Made by a program: the position numbers and the translations under genes
Origin: Chloroflexota bacterium
Lineage (GTDB): Bacteria > Chloroflexota > UBA6077
Direction of reading: 5' to 3'
DNA length: 14,067 nucleotides
Assembly: GCA_021845945.1 (NCBI GenBank)
Contig: JAJZRD010000083.1
Location: forward strand, 1 to 14,067
Shown: positions 7,253 to 14,067 of the stretch, piece by piece
Layout: every line of letters begins with the position of its first letter
Position numbering within the stretch: the first letter of the stretch is position 1
Notes under the pieces: generated by a model
What the model was told of the DNA's origin: nothing
Databases searched by the model: none
The model's input: the letters and a program-made list of their open reading frames with translations, nothing else

Positions 7253-8452
7253 CTACTCGTCTCGCTCGAGGACGAAGGCGACGCCATACTGGGCGACGGT
7301 GCTGCCGGTTCCGTGAACCAGTGCCCTCCGCAGGCCTCTGTCGATCAGCTCCTTCCGGGCGGACCAGGCGGACATCAGGTTGCTGGCTCCCACGGCGTGG
7401 CCGCAGTAGACCAGTCCACCGCTGGGGTTCAGCAGCAGCTCCCCGCCCGGCATGACGATCCCCTCCTCCACCAGGCTGTCCGCATGGCCCAGCGGCGCGA
7501 ACCCCATCTCGGCCATGGTGATCTCCAGTTGAGGGATGAAGGCGTCGTGGGCCTCGACGACGTCGATCTCCTTCAGGGGATCCTTGATTCCGGCCATCTC
7601 GTAGGCCCTGTTGGCCGCCACGTGGTCGGACATGATCCGGTGCATGACCTTCTGGTTCTTGCCGGCGAAGGAGTGCTCGTTGGACTCCCCCACCCCCGAT
7701 ATCCAGATCACGGGTCTGCCGGTGTTGCGGGAGATCGCCTTGGCCGTCTCCTCCTCGGCCACGATCAGGGCCGCGGCTCCCTCGGAGTAGACGCAGATCT
7801 CCAACTCCTTGAAGGGGTAGACCACGATCCGGGAGTTCATCACCTCGTCGGGGGTCACCTGGTCGTGCTGCCGCTGGGCGAAGGGGTTCGTCTTCACCTG
7901 CCGGCTCAGCAGCGCCGAGATCTGGCTGGTGGCCTCCGGTTTCAGGTCCTCGGGGTGCTCGTCCATGTAGGCCAGCACCACTTCGGCGTAGGAATCGGAG
8001 GCGGTCCATCCCAGCTTCTGCTCGAAGAAGCTGTCGCCGGACCACCCGATGGACTTGATCACCTCGGGGGTCGCCGACATGGACTGGTAGTCGAAGCAGT
8101 CCGTGGCCTTCTCGACCCCCAACACCAGGACCGTCTTGAACCTGCCTGCCGCCACGTAGGCGTGGGCCGCCGACAGGGTGTAGGCCCCGGTGGCGCCCCC
8201 GTTGGTGATCCGGATGCCGAACTTGTTCTGCATGCCCAGCAGCCCCTGCAGGGCATGCTCGGGTATGGCGGCTCGTTGGAAGATGTCGTTGTATATGCCG
8301 TAGAAGACCCCGTCGACCTCGTCCACCGTTATCGCCGCATCCTGCAGGGCTTCGGCGGTGGCCATCTGGGCCAGCTCGTAGTAGGTCTTTTCGTACCACT
8401 TGCTCTTGAAAGGTGTCACCGAGGCGCCCACGATCCCCACGCGCCCAGCCAT
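7253..8452 (-). CDS. Thiolase-like protein lacking the catalytic cysteines (SCP2-thiolase/lipid-transfer family)
   Basis: The protein has 399 residues and a thiolase fold, but the nucleophilic Cys motif (family form xCAxG) reads NGGATG at 84-89, without cysteine. The C-terminal Cys loop reads HGTGSTVAQ instead of CxGGG. His302 (VEAHDAF) and His352 (GHAVGAS, after NPSGG) are kept. Ordinary thiolysis through an acyl-cysteine is therefore unlikely. Actinobacterial Ltp2 is a precedent: a cysteine-less thiolase-fold aldolase that works with a DUF35 domain and uses tyrosines. Tyr349, beside Cys350 in GLVYCGH, is a candidate here, without proof. ATG 8452 has AGGAGG 9 nt upstream and begins 2 nt after the preceding stop, so it is translationally coupled to the dehydrogenase gene. 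The next gene is the DUF35-SCP2 protein. A retro-aldolase acting on a hydroxyacyl-CoA is the favoured guess; a non-catalytic scaffold is the alternative. Confidence 0.85.
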   Translation of the reverse strand: MAGRVGIVGASVTPFKSKWYEKTYYELAQMATAEALQDAAITVDEVDGVFYGIYNDIFQRAAIPEHALQGLLGMQNKFGIRITNGGATGAYTLSAAHAYVAAGRFKTVLVLGVEKATDCFDYQSMSATPEVIKSIGWSGDSFFEQKLGWTASDSYAEVVLAYMDEHPEDLKPEATSQISALLSRQVKTNPFAQRQHDQVTPDEVMNSRIVVYPFKELEICVYSEGAAALIVAEEETAKAISRNTGRPVIWISGVGESNEHSFAGKNQKVMHRIMSDHVAANRAYEMAGIKDPLKEIDVVEAHDAFIPQLEITMAEMGFAPLGHADSLVEEGIVMPGGELLLNPSGGLVYCGHAVGASNLMSAWSARKELIDRGLRRALVHGTGSTVAQYGVAFVLERDE

Positions 8453-8454
8453 CT

Positions 8455-9636
8455 CTAATGACCTCCTGCGCTCTCCGCCGCCCGGCTCTCTCGACCCAAC
8501 AGTTGGGCCGCGATGGTGTTCTTCTGGATCTCCCTGGTTCCCTCGTAGATCTCCGTGACCCTCAGGTCCCGATAGATCCGCTCCACTTCGTTCTCGGTGA
8601 AATAGCCGCGCCCACCGAACAGCTGCACGGCCTCCTCGGCCACCTCCGCGGCGGTCCTCGCCGCGTACAGCTTCGCCATGGAGGCCAGCATCAGGTTGCT
8701 GCCTCGACGATCGTGAACCCAGGCCGCCTGGTAGGTCAGCAGCCTGGCGGCCTCGATCCTGGTCGCCATGTCGGCGACCTCGTGCCGTATGGCCTGAAGG
8801 TCGGCCACCCTCTTGCCCGACTGCCGGCGGCTCTTGACCTGCTCCACCGCTCGATCGAAGGCCGCCTGGGCACCACCCAGGGCCTGGGCGGCGATCTCGG
8901 CCCTGGACACGTCCAGGAACCCCAGGGTGTGATAGAAGCCTCTGTTCTCCACCCCCACGAGATTGGCCGCGGGGACCCGCACCTCCTCGAGGGTGATCTC
9001 CGAGGTGGAGGTCATCTTCAGTCCCATCTTGGCACCCAGGTCGGTGGCGTGGAACCCGGGTCGATCGGTTTCCACCAGGATCAGGCTGAGGCCCTGCCTG
9101 GCCGGCCGGGCGGAGGGGTCAGTCTTGCACAGAACCGTGATGTACCGGGCGTTCTGCCCGTTGGAGATCAGGGTCTTCACTCCGTCGACCACGAACTCTT
9201 CCCCGTCTCGGACGGCCGTGGTCGCCACGTCGGTGATGTCGCTGCCGTGGTCGGGCTCGGTAAAGGCGACGCCGGTGACGATCCGGCCCGCCACAACCCC
9301 GGGTAGAATGCTCGCCTTCTGCGCCTCGCTGCCGAAATCCAGGGTTATGTGGGACCCCAGAGAGCAGAGGGAGATGGACATGCCCAGCCCCGGGTCCTGC
9401 CGGCACAGCGCCTCGATGACCAGGACGCTGCCCACCAGACCCGCCCCGCGCCCTCCGTACTCCCTGGGCAGGTGCACCCCGATCAATCCCTGCTCGCCGG
9501 CCTTCCGGTGCAGCTCGCTGGGGTAGCGGCTGCCCAGCTCACACCGCAGCGCATACCCGCTGGTGAGCTCGCGCTCCGCGAAGGCCCGCGCCTCTTCCTG
9601 CAAAGCCTTCTGCCCCTCGCTGAGCTCGAAATCCAT
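8455..9636 (-). CDS. Acyl-CoA dehydrogenase (copy 1)
   Basis: This FAD flavoenzyme makes a trans-2-enoyl-CoA from an acyl-CoA and passes electrons to ETF. Its 393 residues are full length. The N-terminal helical domain is followed by AFTEPDHGSD (124-133), the FAD-contact signature, and by KTLISNG in the beta domain. The catalytic base is Glu365 in IYEGTREIQKNTIA. It aligns without gaps to the dehydrogenase at 10969-12120 over nearly its full length, roughly 60% identical by eye, so the two are paralogs. A short tail (ESRAAESAGGH) is unique to this copy. It lies 21 nt after the thiolase stop and 2 nt before the thiolase-like gene. Substrate chain length or branching cannot be read from the motifs. 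Confidence 0.95.
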   Translation of the reverse strand: MDFELSEGQKALQEEARAFAERELTSGYALRCELGSRYPSELHRKAGEQGLIGVHLPREYGGRGAGLVGSVLVIEALCRQDPGLGMSISLCSLGSHITLDFGSEAQKASILPGVVAGRIVTGVAFTEPDHGSDITDVATTAVRDGEEFVVDGVKTLISNGQNARYITVLCKTDPSARPARQGLSLILVETDRPGFHATDLGAKMGLKMTSTSEITLEEVRVPAANLVGVENRGFYHTLGFLDVSRAEIAAQALGGAQAAFDRAVEQVKSRRQSGKRVADLQAIRHEVADMATRIEAARLLTYQAAWVHDRRGSNLMLASMAKLYAARTAAEVAEEAVQLFGGRGYFTENEVERIYRDLRVTEIYEGTREIQKNTIAAQLLGRESRAAESAGGH

Positions 9637-9657
9637 CTCGCCCTTTCCCTTCCAGCC

Positions 9658-10833
9658 CTATCTCTCCACGCTTATCGCCACGGCGCCACCGCCGCCGTGG
9701 CAGAGCACCGCTATCCCCCGGTGCAGACCCCTCTCCTCCAGGGCGTGGATCAGGGTCACGAGGATGCGCGCCCCGCTGCAGCCGATGGGGTGTCCCAGCG
9801 CCAGGGCGCCGCCCTTCACGTTCACCCGGTCCCAGTCCCACTTCAGTACCCGGTCCGCCGCCAGGACCGTCGCGGCGAAGGCCTCGTTGATCTCGACCAA
9901 GTCGACGTCGGCCAGCCTCTGCCCCGTGCGCTCCAGCAGCCTCCGCACCGCCTCGGCCGGGGCGTCGAAGAGCCACCGGGGCTCCAGGTTGGCGCTGACG
10001 TAGCCGGTGATCCGGGCCCTCTCGGGCCAGCCCCGATCCCGAGCCTGCCGGGCCGAGGTCAGCAGCAGCGCCGCGGCTCCATCGGCGAGCCCCGGCGAGT
10101 TGCCGGCCGTCACCGTCCCCCCGACCTCGAAGCTGGGACTCAGTCTCGCCAGAACCTCCGGCGAGGTATCCCGCCGGGGGCCCTCGTCGGTGTCCACCAG
10201 CATCACCCCCGCCTTCTGCTGGACCTCCACCGGGGCGATCTCCGGCCGAAAGCTGCCGGCCTCTACGGCCGCCACAGCCTTCCGGTGGCTGGCCAGGGAC
10301 AGGGCGTCCTGCTCCTCTCGTGTGAGCCCGTACTTGCGGGCTATCTCCTCGGCGGATTTCCCCATGTGGTGGTTCTCCCAGGCGCACCACAGTCCATCGT
10401 GCACCGCCGCGTCCACCAACTCCCCGGGTCCCAGCCGCAGGCCGGTCCGGCTCCCCTTCAGCAGGTGGGGGGCCTGGCTCATGTTCTCCATGCCGCCGGC
10501 CACCACCAGGCCGGCAGCGCCCACGGCGATCTCCTGGGCACCCACCACTACGGCAGCGAGCCCCGAGGCGCACACCTTGTTCACCGTCAGAGCCGAGGCC
10601 CGGTCGGGCACCCCCGCGGCGATGGCGGCCTGGCGGGCCGGGGCCATGCCGGCCCCCGCTGTCAGGACGTGGCCCATCACCACCTCCTCCACCTCGGTTG
10701 GATCGATGCCCGCCCGATCCAGCGCCGCCCGGATTGCCGCCGCCCCCAGCCCCGTCGCCGGGATCGTCGAGAGGGATCCCAGGAACTTGCCCATGGGGGT
10801 GCGAGCCGCCCCCACAATGACTACCTCTTCCAT
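9658..10833 (-). CDS. Acetyl-CoA C-acyltransferase (thiolase II family)
   Basis: The enzyme condenses two acyl-CoAs or, in degradation, cleaves 3-oxoacyl-CoA with CoA. The 391-residue protein has the complete classical active site: Cys88 in NKVCASG, NEAF in VEINEAFAATV, His348 in GHPIGCSGAR and Cys378 in LCHGGGG. The His and C-terminal Cys have the same numbers as in Zoogloea thiolase (His348, Cys378). Its neighbours are acyl-CoA dehydrogenase paralogs on both sides, placing it in fatty-acid or related acyl-CoA degradation. It follows the upstream dehydrogenase after a 135-nt gap that holds a hairpin, so expression may change here. It contrasts with the cysteine-less thiolase-like protein two genes downstream, which suggests two different C-C cleavage steps. 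AAAGG/GAAGG sequences precede the ATG. Confidence 0.95.
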   Translation of the reverse strand: MEEVVIVGAARTPMGKFLGSLSTIPATGLGAAAIRAALDRAGIDPTEVEEVVMGHVLTAGAGMAPARQAAIAAGVPDRASALTVNKVCASGLAAVVVGAQEIAVGAAGLVVAGGMENMSQAPHLLKGSRTGLRLGPGELVDAAVHDGLWCAWENHHMGKSAEEIARKYGLTREEQDALSLASHRKAVAAVEAGSFRPEIAPVEVQQKAGVMLVDTDEGPRRDTSPEVLARLSPSFEVGGTVTAGNSPGLADGAAALLLTSARQARDRGWPERARITGYVSANLEPRWLFDAPAEAVRRLLERTGQRLADVDLVEINEAFAATVLAADRVLKWDWDRVNVKGGALALGHPIGCSGARILVTLIHALEERGLHRGIAVLCHGGGGAVAISVER

Positions 10834-10968
10834 GGCCCTTTGCCTTCTTTCCTCAACGTACGGCGCGTGGCGCTGCGCTCGCTCGCGCCCGGGCGATGGC
10901 CTCGACTATGTAGGGCCAGCAACCAGGCTGGCGGCAGGGCAGAGCGCCATGCCCTACGCTTCTTGCCC
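10834..10968. repeat. Intergenic region with a REP-like inverted repeat
   Basis: No gene is seen in this 135-nt gap. Outer arms GTAGGGC (10910-10916) and GCCCTAC (10951-10957) flank an inner CCAGC/GCTGG pair (10916-10920 and 10927-10931). A 10-bp palindrome (CGCCCGGGCG) lies at 10886-10895. The GTAGGGC edge resembles the edges of the inverted repeats at 2083-2118 and 3605-3618, so these could be members of a dispersed extragenic family. They could also affect mRNA stability between the dehydrogenase and thiolase genes. Confidence 0.4.
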
Positions 10969-12120
10969 TTACTCCTTGCCCAGCAGGTAGGAGGCGATGG
11001 TGTTCTTCTGGATCTCCTTGCTGCCCTCGTAGATCTCCGTGACCCGGATGTCCCGGTAGATCCGCTCAACCTCGTTGTCCAGGAAGTAGCCGTACCCTCC
11101 GAGCAGCTGCACGGCCTCCTCCGCCACCTCCACCGCGACCCTGGGCGCGTACAGCTTCGCCATGGAGGTCAGCATCGGGCTGATCCCCTTGCGATCGCAG
11201 GTCCAGGCCGCCCGGTAGGTCAGAAGCCGAGCCGCCTCGATCTTGGTCGCCATGTCGGCGACCTTGTGCTGGGTGACCTGGAAGTCGGCCAACCGGCGCC
11301 CGAACTGACTCCGCTGCTTCACGTGGGCCACTGCCCGATCAAAGGCCGCCTGGGCCCCACCCAGCGCCTGAGCAGCGATGGCAACCCGGGCCTCGTCGAA
11401 GAACTCCAGCATCTGGTAGAAGCCTCTGTTCTCCCGGCCCAGCAGGTTGCCAACCGGCACCCGCACGTTCCTCAGGGTTACCTCGGTGGTGGCCATCATC
11501 TTCTGGCCCATCTTGGGGCCCAGGTCCGTGGCCTCGAAGCCCGACCTGTTGGTCTCCACCAAGATGGTGCTGAGCCCCCTATAGGTGGGACGAGCGCCGG
11601 GGTCCGTCTTGCACAGCACCGCGATCACCTGGGCATCCAATCCGTTGGTGATGAAGGTCTTCACCCCGTCGATCACGAACTCGTCGCCGTCGCGAACGGC
11701 CGTCGTGTTGAGATCCGTGACGTCGTTGCCGTGGTCCGGCTCCGTGAAGGCCGCTCCAGTGACCACCTCCCCGGTGACGACCTTGGGCAGAATGCCCTTC
11801 TTCTGCTCCTCGGTACCGAAGCGCAGGATCAGATCGGAGCCGAAGGGTCGCAGGCTCAGGGCTATCCCCAACCCCGGATCCTTCCGGCACAGCGCCTCGA
11901 CGACCAGCACGTGCTCGAAAACGCCGTATCCCTGGCCGCCGTACTCCTCGGGGAAGTGCACCCCGATCAGGCCCAGCTCGCAGGCCTTCTTGTACAGCTC
12001 CGTTGGATATCGATGGTTGGCGTCGCACTCCAGGGCGTATTCCTTGTCGAACTCGCCCTCGGCGAACCCCCACGCCGCTTTCTGTATCGCCTTCTGCTCG
12101 CCATTTAGCTCGAATTCCAT
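10969..12120 (-). CDS. Acyl-CoA dehydrogenase (copy 2)
   Basis: This full-length FAD acyl-CoA dehydrogenase has 383 residues, with AFTEPDHGND as the FAD signature and Glu365 in IYEGSKEIQKNTIA as the catalytic base. It lies 40 nt after etfA, its expected electron acceptor partner. It is paralogous to the copy at 8455-9636, with the catalytic Glu at the same residue number. The two differ in the region lining the acyl pocket (for example FFDEARVAIA here against FLDVSRAEIA), so they may act on different acyl chains or successive intermediates. GGAGA sits 7 nt before the ATG. This copy ends at LLGKE, with no C-terminal tail. Confidence 0.95.
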   Translation of the reverse strand: MEFELNGEQKAIQKAAWGFAEGEFDKEYALECDANHRYPTELYKKACELGLIGVHFPEEYGGQGYGVFEHVLVVEALCRKDPGLGIALSLRPFGSDLILRFGTEEQKKGILPKVVTGEVVTGAAFTEPDHGNDVTDLNTTAVRDGDEFVIDGVKTFITNGLDAQVIAVLCKTDPGARPTYRGLSTILVETNRSGFEATDLGPKMGQKMMATTEVTLRNVRVPVGNLLGRENRGFYQMLEFFDEARVAIAAQALGGAQAAFDRAVAHVKQRSQFGRRLADFQVTQHKVADMATKIEAARLLTYRAAWTCDRKGISPMLTSMAKLYAPRVAVEVAEEAVQLLGGYGYFLDNEVERIYRDIRVTEIYEGSKEIQKNTIASYLLGKE

Positions 12121-12160
12121 CCCGGCTTCTCCCGTCTGTCTCCATCATCGCCCGCGTTGG

Positions 12161-13144
12161 TTACTCTGCCTTCTTCGCCTTGGCGATCCGGGCGGTCAGA
12201 GCCGGCACCAGGGCGAAGAGATCGCCGACGATTCCGTAGTCGGCGATCCGAAAGATCGGGGCGTTGGGATCCTTGTTGATGGCGACGATGGTCCCGGAGC
12301 GCTTCATCCCCGCCAGGTGTTGGAAGGCTCCGCTGATGCCCACCGCCAGGTACAGCTTCGGCTGCACCGTCTTCCCCGAAATGCCCACCTGCCGCGACTT
12401 GGGCAACCACTTCTTATCCACGACCGGTCGGGAGCAGGCCAGCACACCTCCCAGCGCCGCGGCCAGATCCTCCACCAGCGGAAGGTTCTGTGGATCGCCT
12501 ATCCCCCGCCCCACCGACACGACGACGTCGCCCTGGGTTATGTCGATGTCGCCCGGAGGCGCCTCGACGAAACGGACGAACCTCTTCTGCACCGCCTCGG
12601 CGGGCAGCGACAGATCGGCCCGCACCACCTCGCCGCCGCTCCCCTTCTCCCCTTCGGCGGCGAAGGCGCCCGCCTGCACGGTCAGTACCGCTCCGGTCCC
12701 CCGCGATCGGACCCTGGCCCTGGCCTTGCCCCCGTAGACCGGCCGGGTTGCCACCACGGAGCCCTCCTCCATCTCGATGCCCGTGACGTCCATGATCAGG
12801 GGGAGCCCCACCTCGGCCGCGAGCCCCGGCGCCAGGTCGAGCCCATAGGCCGTGTGACCTATCAGCACCAGCCGCGGCTGGCCTGCCCGGATCCTCCGCG
12901 CCACCAGCCGTTGGTACAGCTCCGAGTTGAACTGTCCCAGAGCCGGATCCTCGAAGACCTCGACCAGGTCGGCCCAGGCCGCCACGCTCCTGGCCATGTC
13001 GCTCAGGCCATCGCCCAGCAGCAGGGCGACCAGCTTCGCACCACGACCCTCCGCCAGCTCCCTCCCCTTGGACAGCATCTCGAAGGTTATGTCCCGGATC
13101 TCGCCCTTCCGGTGCTCCACCAGGACCAGAATCTCGTCCGTCAT
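12161..13144 (-). CDS. etfA: Electron transfer flavoprotein alpha subunit
   Basis: EtfA holds FAD and, with EtfB, carries electrons from acyl-CoA dehydrogenases. The C-terminal FAD domain is clear: QVGISGKTVQPKLYLAVGIS, then GAFQHLAGM, INKDPNAPIF and ADYGIVGDLF. With the start chosen here it has 327 residues, normal for the family. The ATG at 13144 overlaps the etfB stop as ATGA, with AAGGGG 8 nt upstream, so translation is coupled. GTG at 13153 is an in-frame alternative inside etfB and less likely. The LPKSRQVG..GKTV form of the FAD loop recalls FixB-like sequences, but no bifurcation can be claimed from this alone. The order etfB-etfA-acyl-CoA dehydrogenase supports a dedicated acyl-CoA oxidation role. 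Confidence 0.95.
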   Translation of the reverse strand: MTDEILVLVEHRKGEIRDITFEMLSKGRELAEGRGAKLVALLLGDGLSDMARSVAAWADLVEVFEDPALGQFNSELYQRLVARRIRAGQPRLVLIGHTAYGLDLAPGLAAEVGLPLIMDVTGIEMEEGSVVATRPVYGGKARARVRSRGTGAVLTVQAGAFAAEGEKGSGGEVVRADLSLPAEAVQKRFVRFVEAPPGDIDITQGDVVVSVGRGIGDPQNLPLVEDLAAALGGVLACSRPVVDKKWLPKSRQVGISGKTVQPKLYLAVGISGAFQHLAGMKRSGTIVAINKDPNAPIFRIADYGIVGDLFALVPALTARIAKAKKAE

Positions 13145-13932
13145 CCCAGCCACCCCTTTCGGGCAAAAATCCCGACCAGCTGCTCGGCCACCGCGTCGGG
13201 ACTGCCCTCCAGGATCTCGCCCTTCTTGCCGGCCTCCGGCAGGAACATCCCTTCGACCTCCACCCTGGTCCCCGCGGCCCCGACCTCCTCGGACTTGAGT
13301 CCCAGATCGGCCAACCCCAACCGCTGGATCTCCCGCCGAGCGGCGCGACGGATGCCGGCTATGGGGACGTACCGGGGCTCGTTGATGCCCGTCTGGACGG
13401 TCAGCAGCGCCGGCAGCGGCAGCTCCAACACCTCCTCCAGCCCCCCTTCCAGCTCCCGACGGACGCGGGCTGTCCGGCCATCCACCTCGAGGTACGTCAC
13501 CAGGGTCGCATGGGGCAATCCCAGGAGATAGGCCACGACCCCGCCGACTTGGCCATCGCCGTCGTCGCTGCCCATCACCCCCGTCAGGATGAGATCGTGG
13601 GGCAGCCGCTCGATAGCAGCCGCGAGAATGACGGCGGTGGTGAAGGGGTCCCCGCCGGCGAAGGCAGGGTCGTACAGACGCAGGGCCTCGTCGGCCCCCA
13701 GGGCTATGCAGCGGCGGAGAACCTCGTCCACCTCTTCCGGCCCGACCGCCACGGCGGTGACGGTGCCGCCGAGCTGCTCCTTAAGCTGTACCGCCTCCTC
13801 CATGGCGTAGCTGTCCCACTCGTTGACGTCGAAGACCAGATAGCCCTTTTCTATGTCCTTGCCCGTCCGGTCGATCGATATCTCCGCCTCCGCCATGTCG
13901 GGGACCCGCTTCACGATAACGACTATCTCCAA
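13141..13932 (-). CDS. etfB: Electron transfer flavoprotein beta subunit
   Basis: EtfB pairs with EtfA. The 263-residue protein begins MEIVVIVKRVPD and has the expected GSDDGDGQVGG nucleotide-site segment. The family signature lies near residues 170-200 (LPALLTVQTGINEPRYVPIA, then GIRRAARREI). The start is a TTG at 13932, chosen because GGAGG lies 7 nt upstream and the protein starts at the usual first beta strand. It follows the partial Fe-S protein gene after 38 nt and overlaps etfA by 4 nt, so it is an internal operon gene. Confidence 0.95.
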   Translation of the reverse strand: MEIVVIVKRVPDMAEAEISIDRTGKDIEKGYLVFDVNEWDSYAMEEAVQLKEQLGGTVTAVAVGPEEVDEVLRRCIALGADEALRLYDPAFAGGDPFTTAVILAAAIERLPHDLILTGVMGSDDGDGQVGGVVAYLLGLPHATLVTYLEVDGRTARVRRELEGGLEEVLELPLPALLTVQTGINEPRYVPIAGIRRAARREIQRLGLADLGLKSEEVGAAGTRVEVEGMFLPEAGKKGEILEGSPDAVAEQLVGIFARKGWLG

Positions 13933-13939
13933 GCGCCCA

Positions 13940-13944
13940 CCTCC
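13940..13944 (-). promoter_or_regulatory. Ribosome binding site deciding the etfB TTG start
   Basis: GGAGG on the minus strand lies 7 nt before TTG at 13932. No ATG or GTG nearby gives a protein beginning at the conserved first strand of EtfB. Confidence 0.7.
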
Positions 13945-13970
13945 ACATCGTCCTGTCAGTTCTGAGTCCT

Positions 13971-14067
13971 CTACAGCGCCTCCGCGGCCAATTCGACGAC
14001 GTCCTTGACCTCGATCCGATCGCCGTACCCGGCAACCTTGATCCCATCCGTCAGATTGCTCATGCAG
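13971..14067 (-). CDS. C-terminus of an Fe-S (CCG-type, HdrB/GlpC-like) protein, truncated by window edge
   Basis: Only the last 31 residues are present. They begin CMSNLTDGIK, continue YGDRIEVKDVVELAAEAL and end with TAG. This matches the usual C-terminus of CCG-domain proteins, where the final cysteine motif (typically CPxC) is followed by a short helix and a D-V-x-E-L-L/A motif. Such proteins occur in heterodisulfide reductases, anaerobic glycerol-3-phosphate dehydrogenase and the membrane ETF:(methyl)menaquinone oxidoreductases encoded next to etfBA. The neighbouring etfB 38 nt downstream makes an ETF-oxidising Fe-S protein the favoured reading. With most of the gene outside the window, membrane segments and cluster content cannot be checked. 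Confidence 0.7.
   Translation of the reverse strand, partial: CMSNLTDGIKVAGYGDRIEVKDVVELAAEAL

Noticed and set aside
6252..8399. A 715-codon open frame continuing upstream of the DUF35 protein
   Set aside because: Codons before 7238 overlap the thiolase-like gene in another frame and give low-complexity Gly/Arg/Asp-rich sequence. The ATG at 7238 has its own RBS.
1..10927. An identical 11-mer (CAGCAACCAGG) at 1-11 and 10917-10927
   Set aside because: A few dozen 11-mer matches are expected by chance in 14 kb, and the flanks do not match.
9349..12108. A 919-codon plus-strand open frame
   Set aside because: It lies antisense to thiolase and both acyl-CoA dehydrogenase genes, with His/Gln/Gly/Leu-rich shadow composition and no motif. 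GC-rich coding DNA commonly leaves such frames open.

Overview
The window is GC-rich bacterial DNA, densely packed with catabolic and central-metabolism genes. Spacings are short, starts include TTG, and hairpins sit at several gene boundaries. No rRNA, tRNA, phage, transposase or CRISPR sequence was seen. The gene set (ETF, paired acyl-CoA dehydrogenases, thiolase, a DUF35-partnered thiolase-like protein and a Gram-positive-style E1/E2/E3 dehydrogenase complex) fits an environmental lineage such as Chloroflexota. That placement is a low-confidence inference from gene style only.

Layout: (1) 1-390 is non-coding, ending in a TATAAT box, a 15-bp palindrome and a strong RBS. (2) 391-2031 (+) is an orphan thiamine-diphosphate enzyme with a TTG start. 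(3) 2083-2118 is a perfect 36-bp palindrome between the convergent genes. (4) 2120-6181 (-) is a 2-oxoacid dehydrogenase complex locus in the order E1alpha, E1beta, E2, E3. E2 and E3 look intact. The E1 genes are heavily deleted and fused. (5) 6193-6249 is a long hairpin separating that locus from the next. (6) 6252-14067 (-) is an acyl-CoA oxidation operon. In transcription order it holds a partial Fe-S (CCG-type) protein, etfB, etfA, acyl-CoA dehydrogenase, thiolase, a second acyl-CoA dehydrogenase, a cysteine-less thiolase-like protein, and a DUF35 Zn-ribbon/OB protein with a C-terminal SCP2-like domain.

Working model: the two acyl-CoA dehydrogenases pass electrons to EtfAB. ETF would be reoxidised through the Fe-S protein, probably toward quinone. 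The classical thiolase releases acetyl-CoA. The cysteine-less thiolase-like protein plus DUF35 protein resembles the arrangement of side-chain aldolases such as actinobacterial Ltp2/ChsH2, so it may cleave a hydroxyacyl-CoA by a retro-aldol step. Neither an enoyl-CoA hydratase nor a 3-hydroxyacyl-CoA dehydrogenase is present here, so the full substrate route cannot be read from this window.

The two most notable points are the damaged E1 locus, where four lesions leave an open chimeric frame, and the thiolase-like/DUF35-SCP2 pair.
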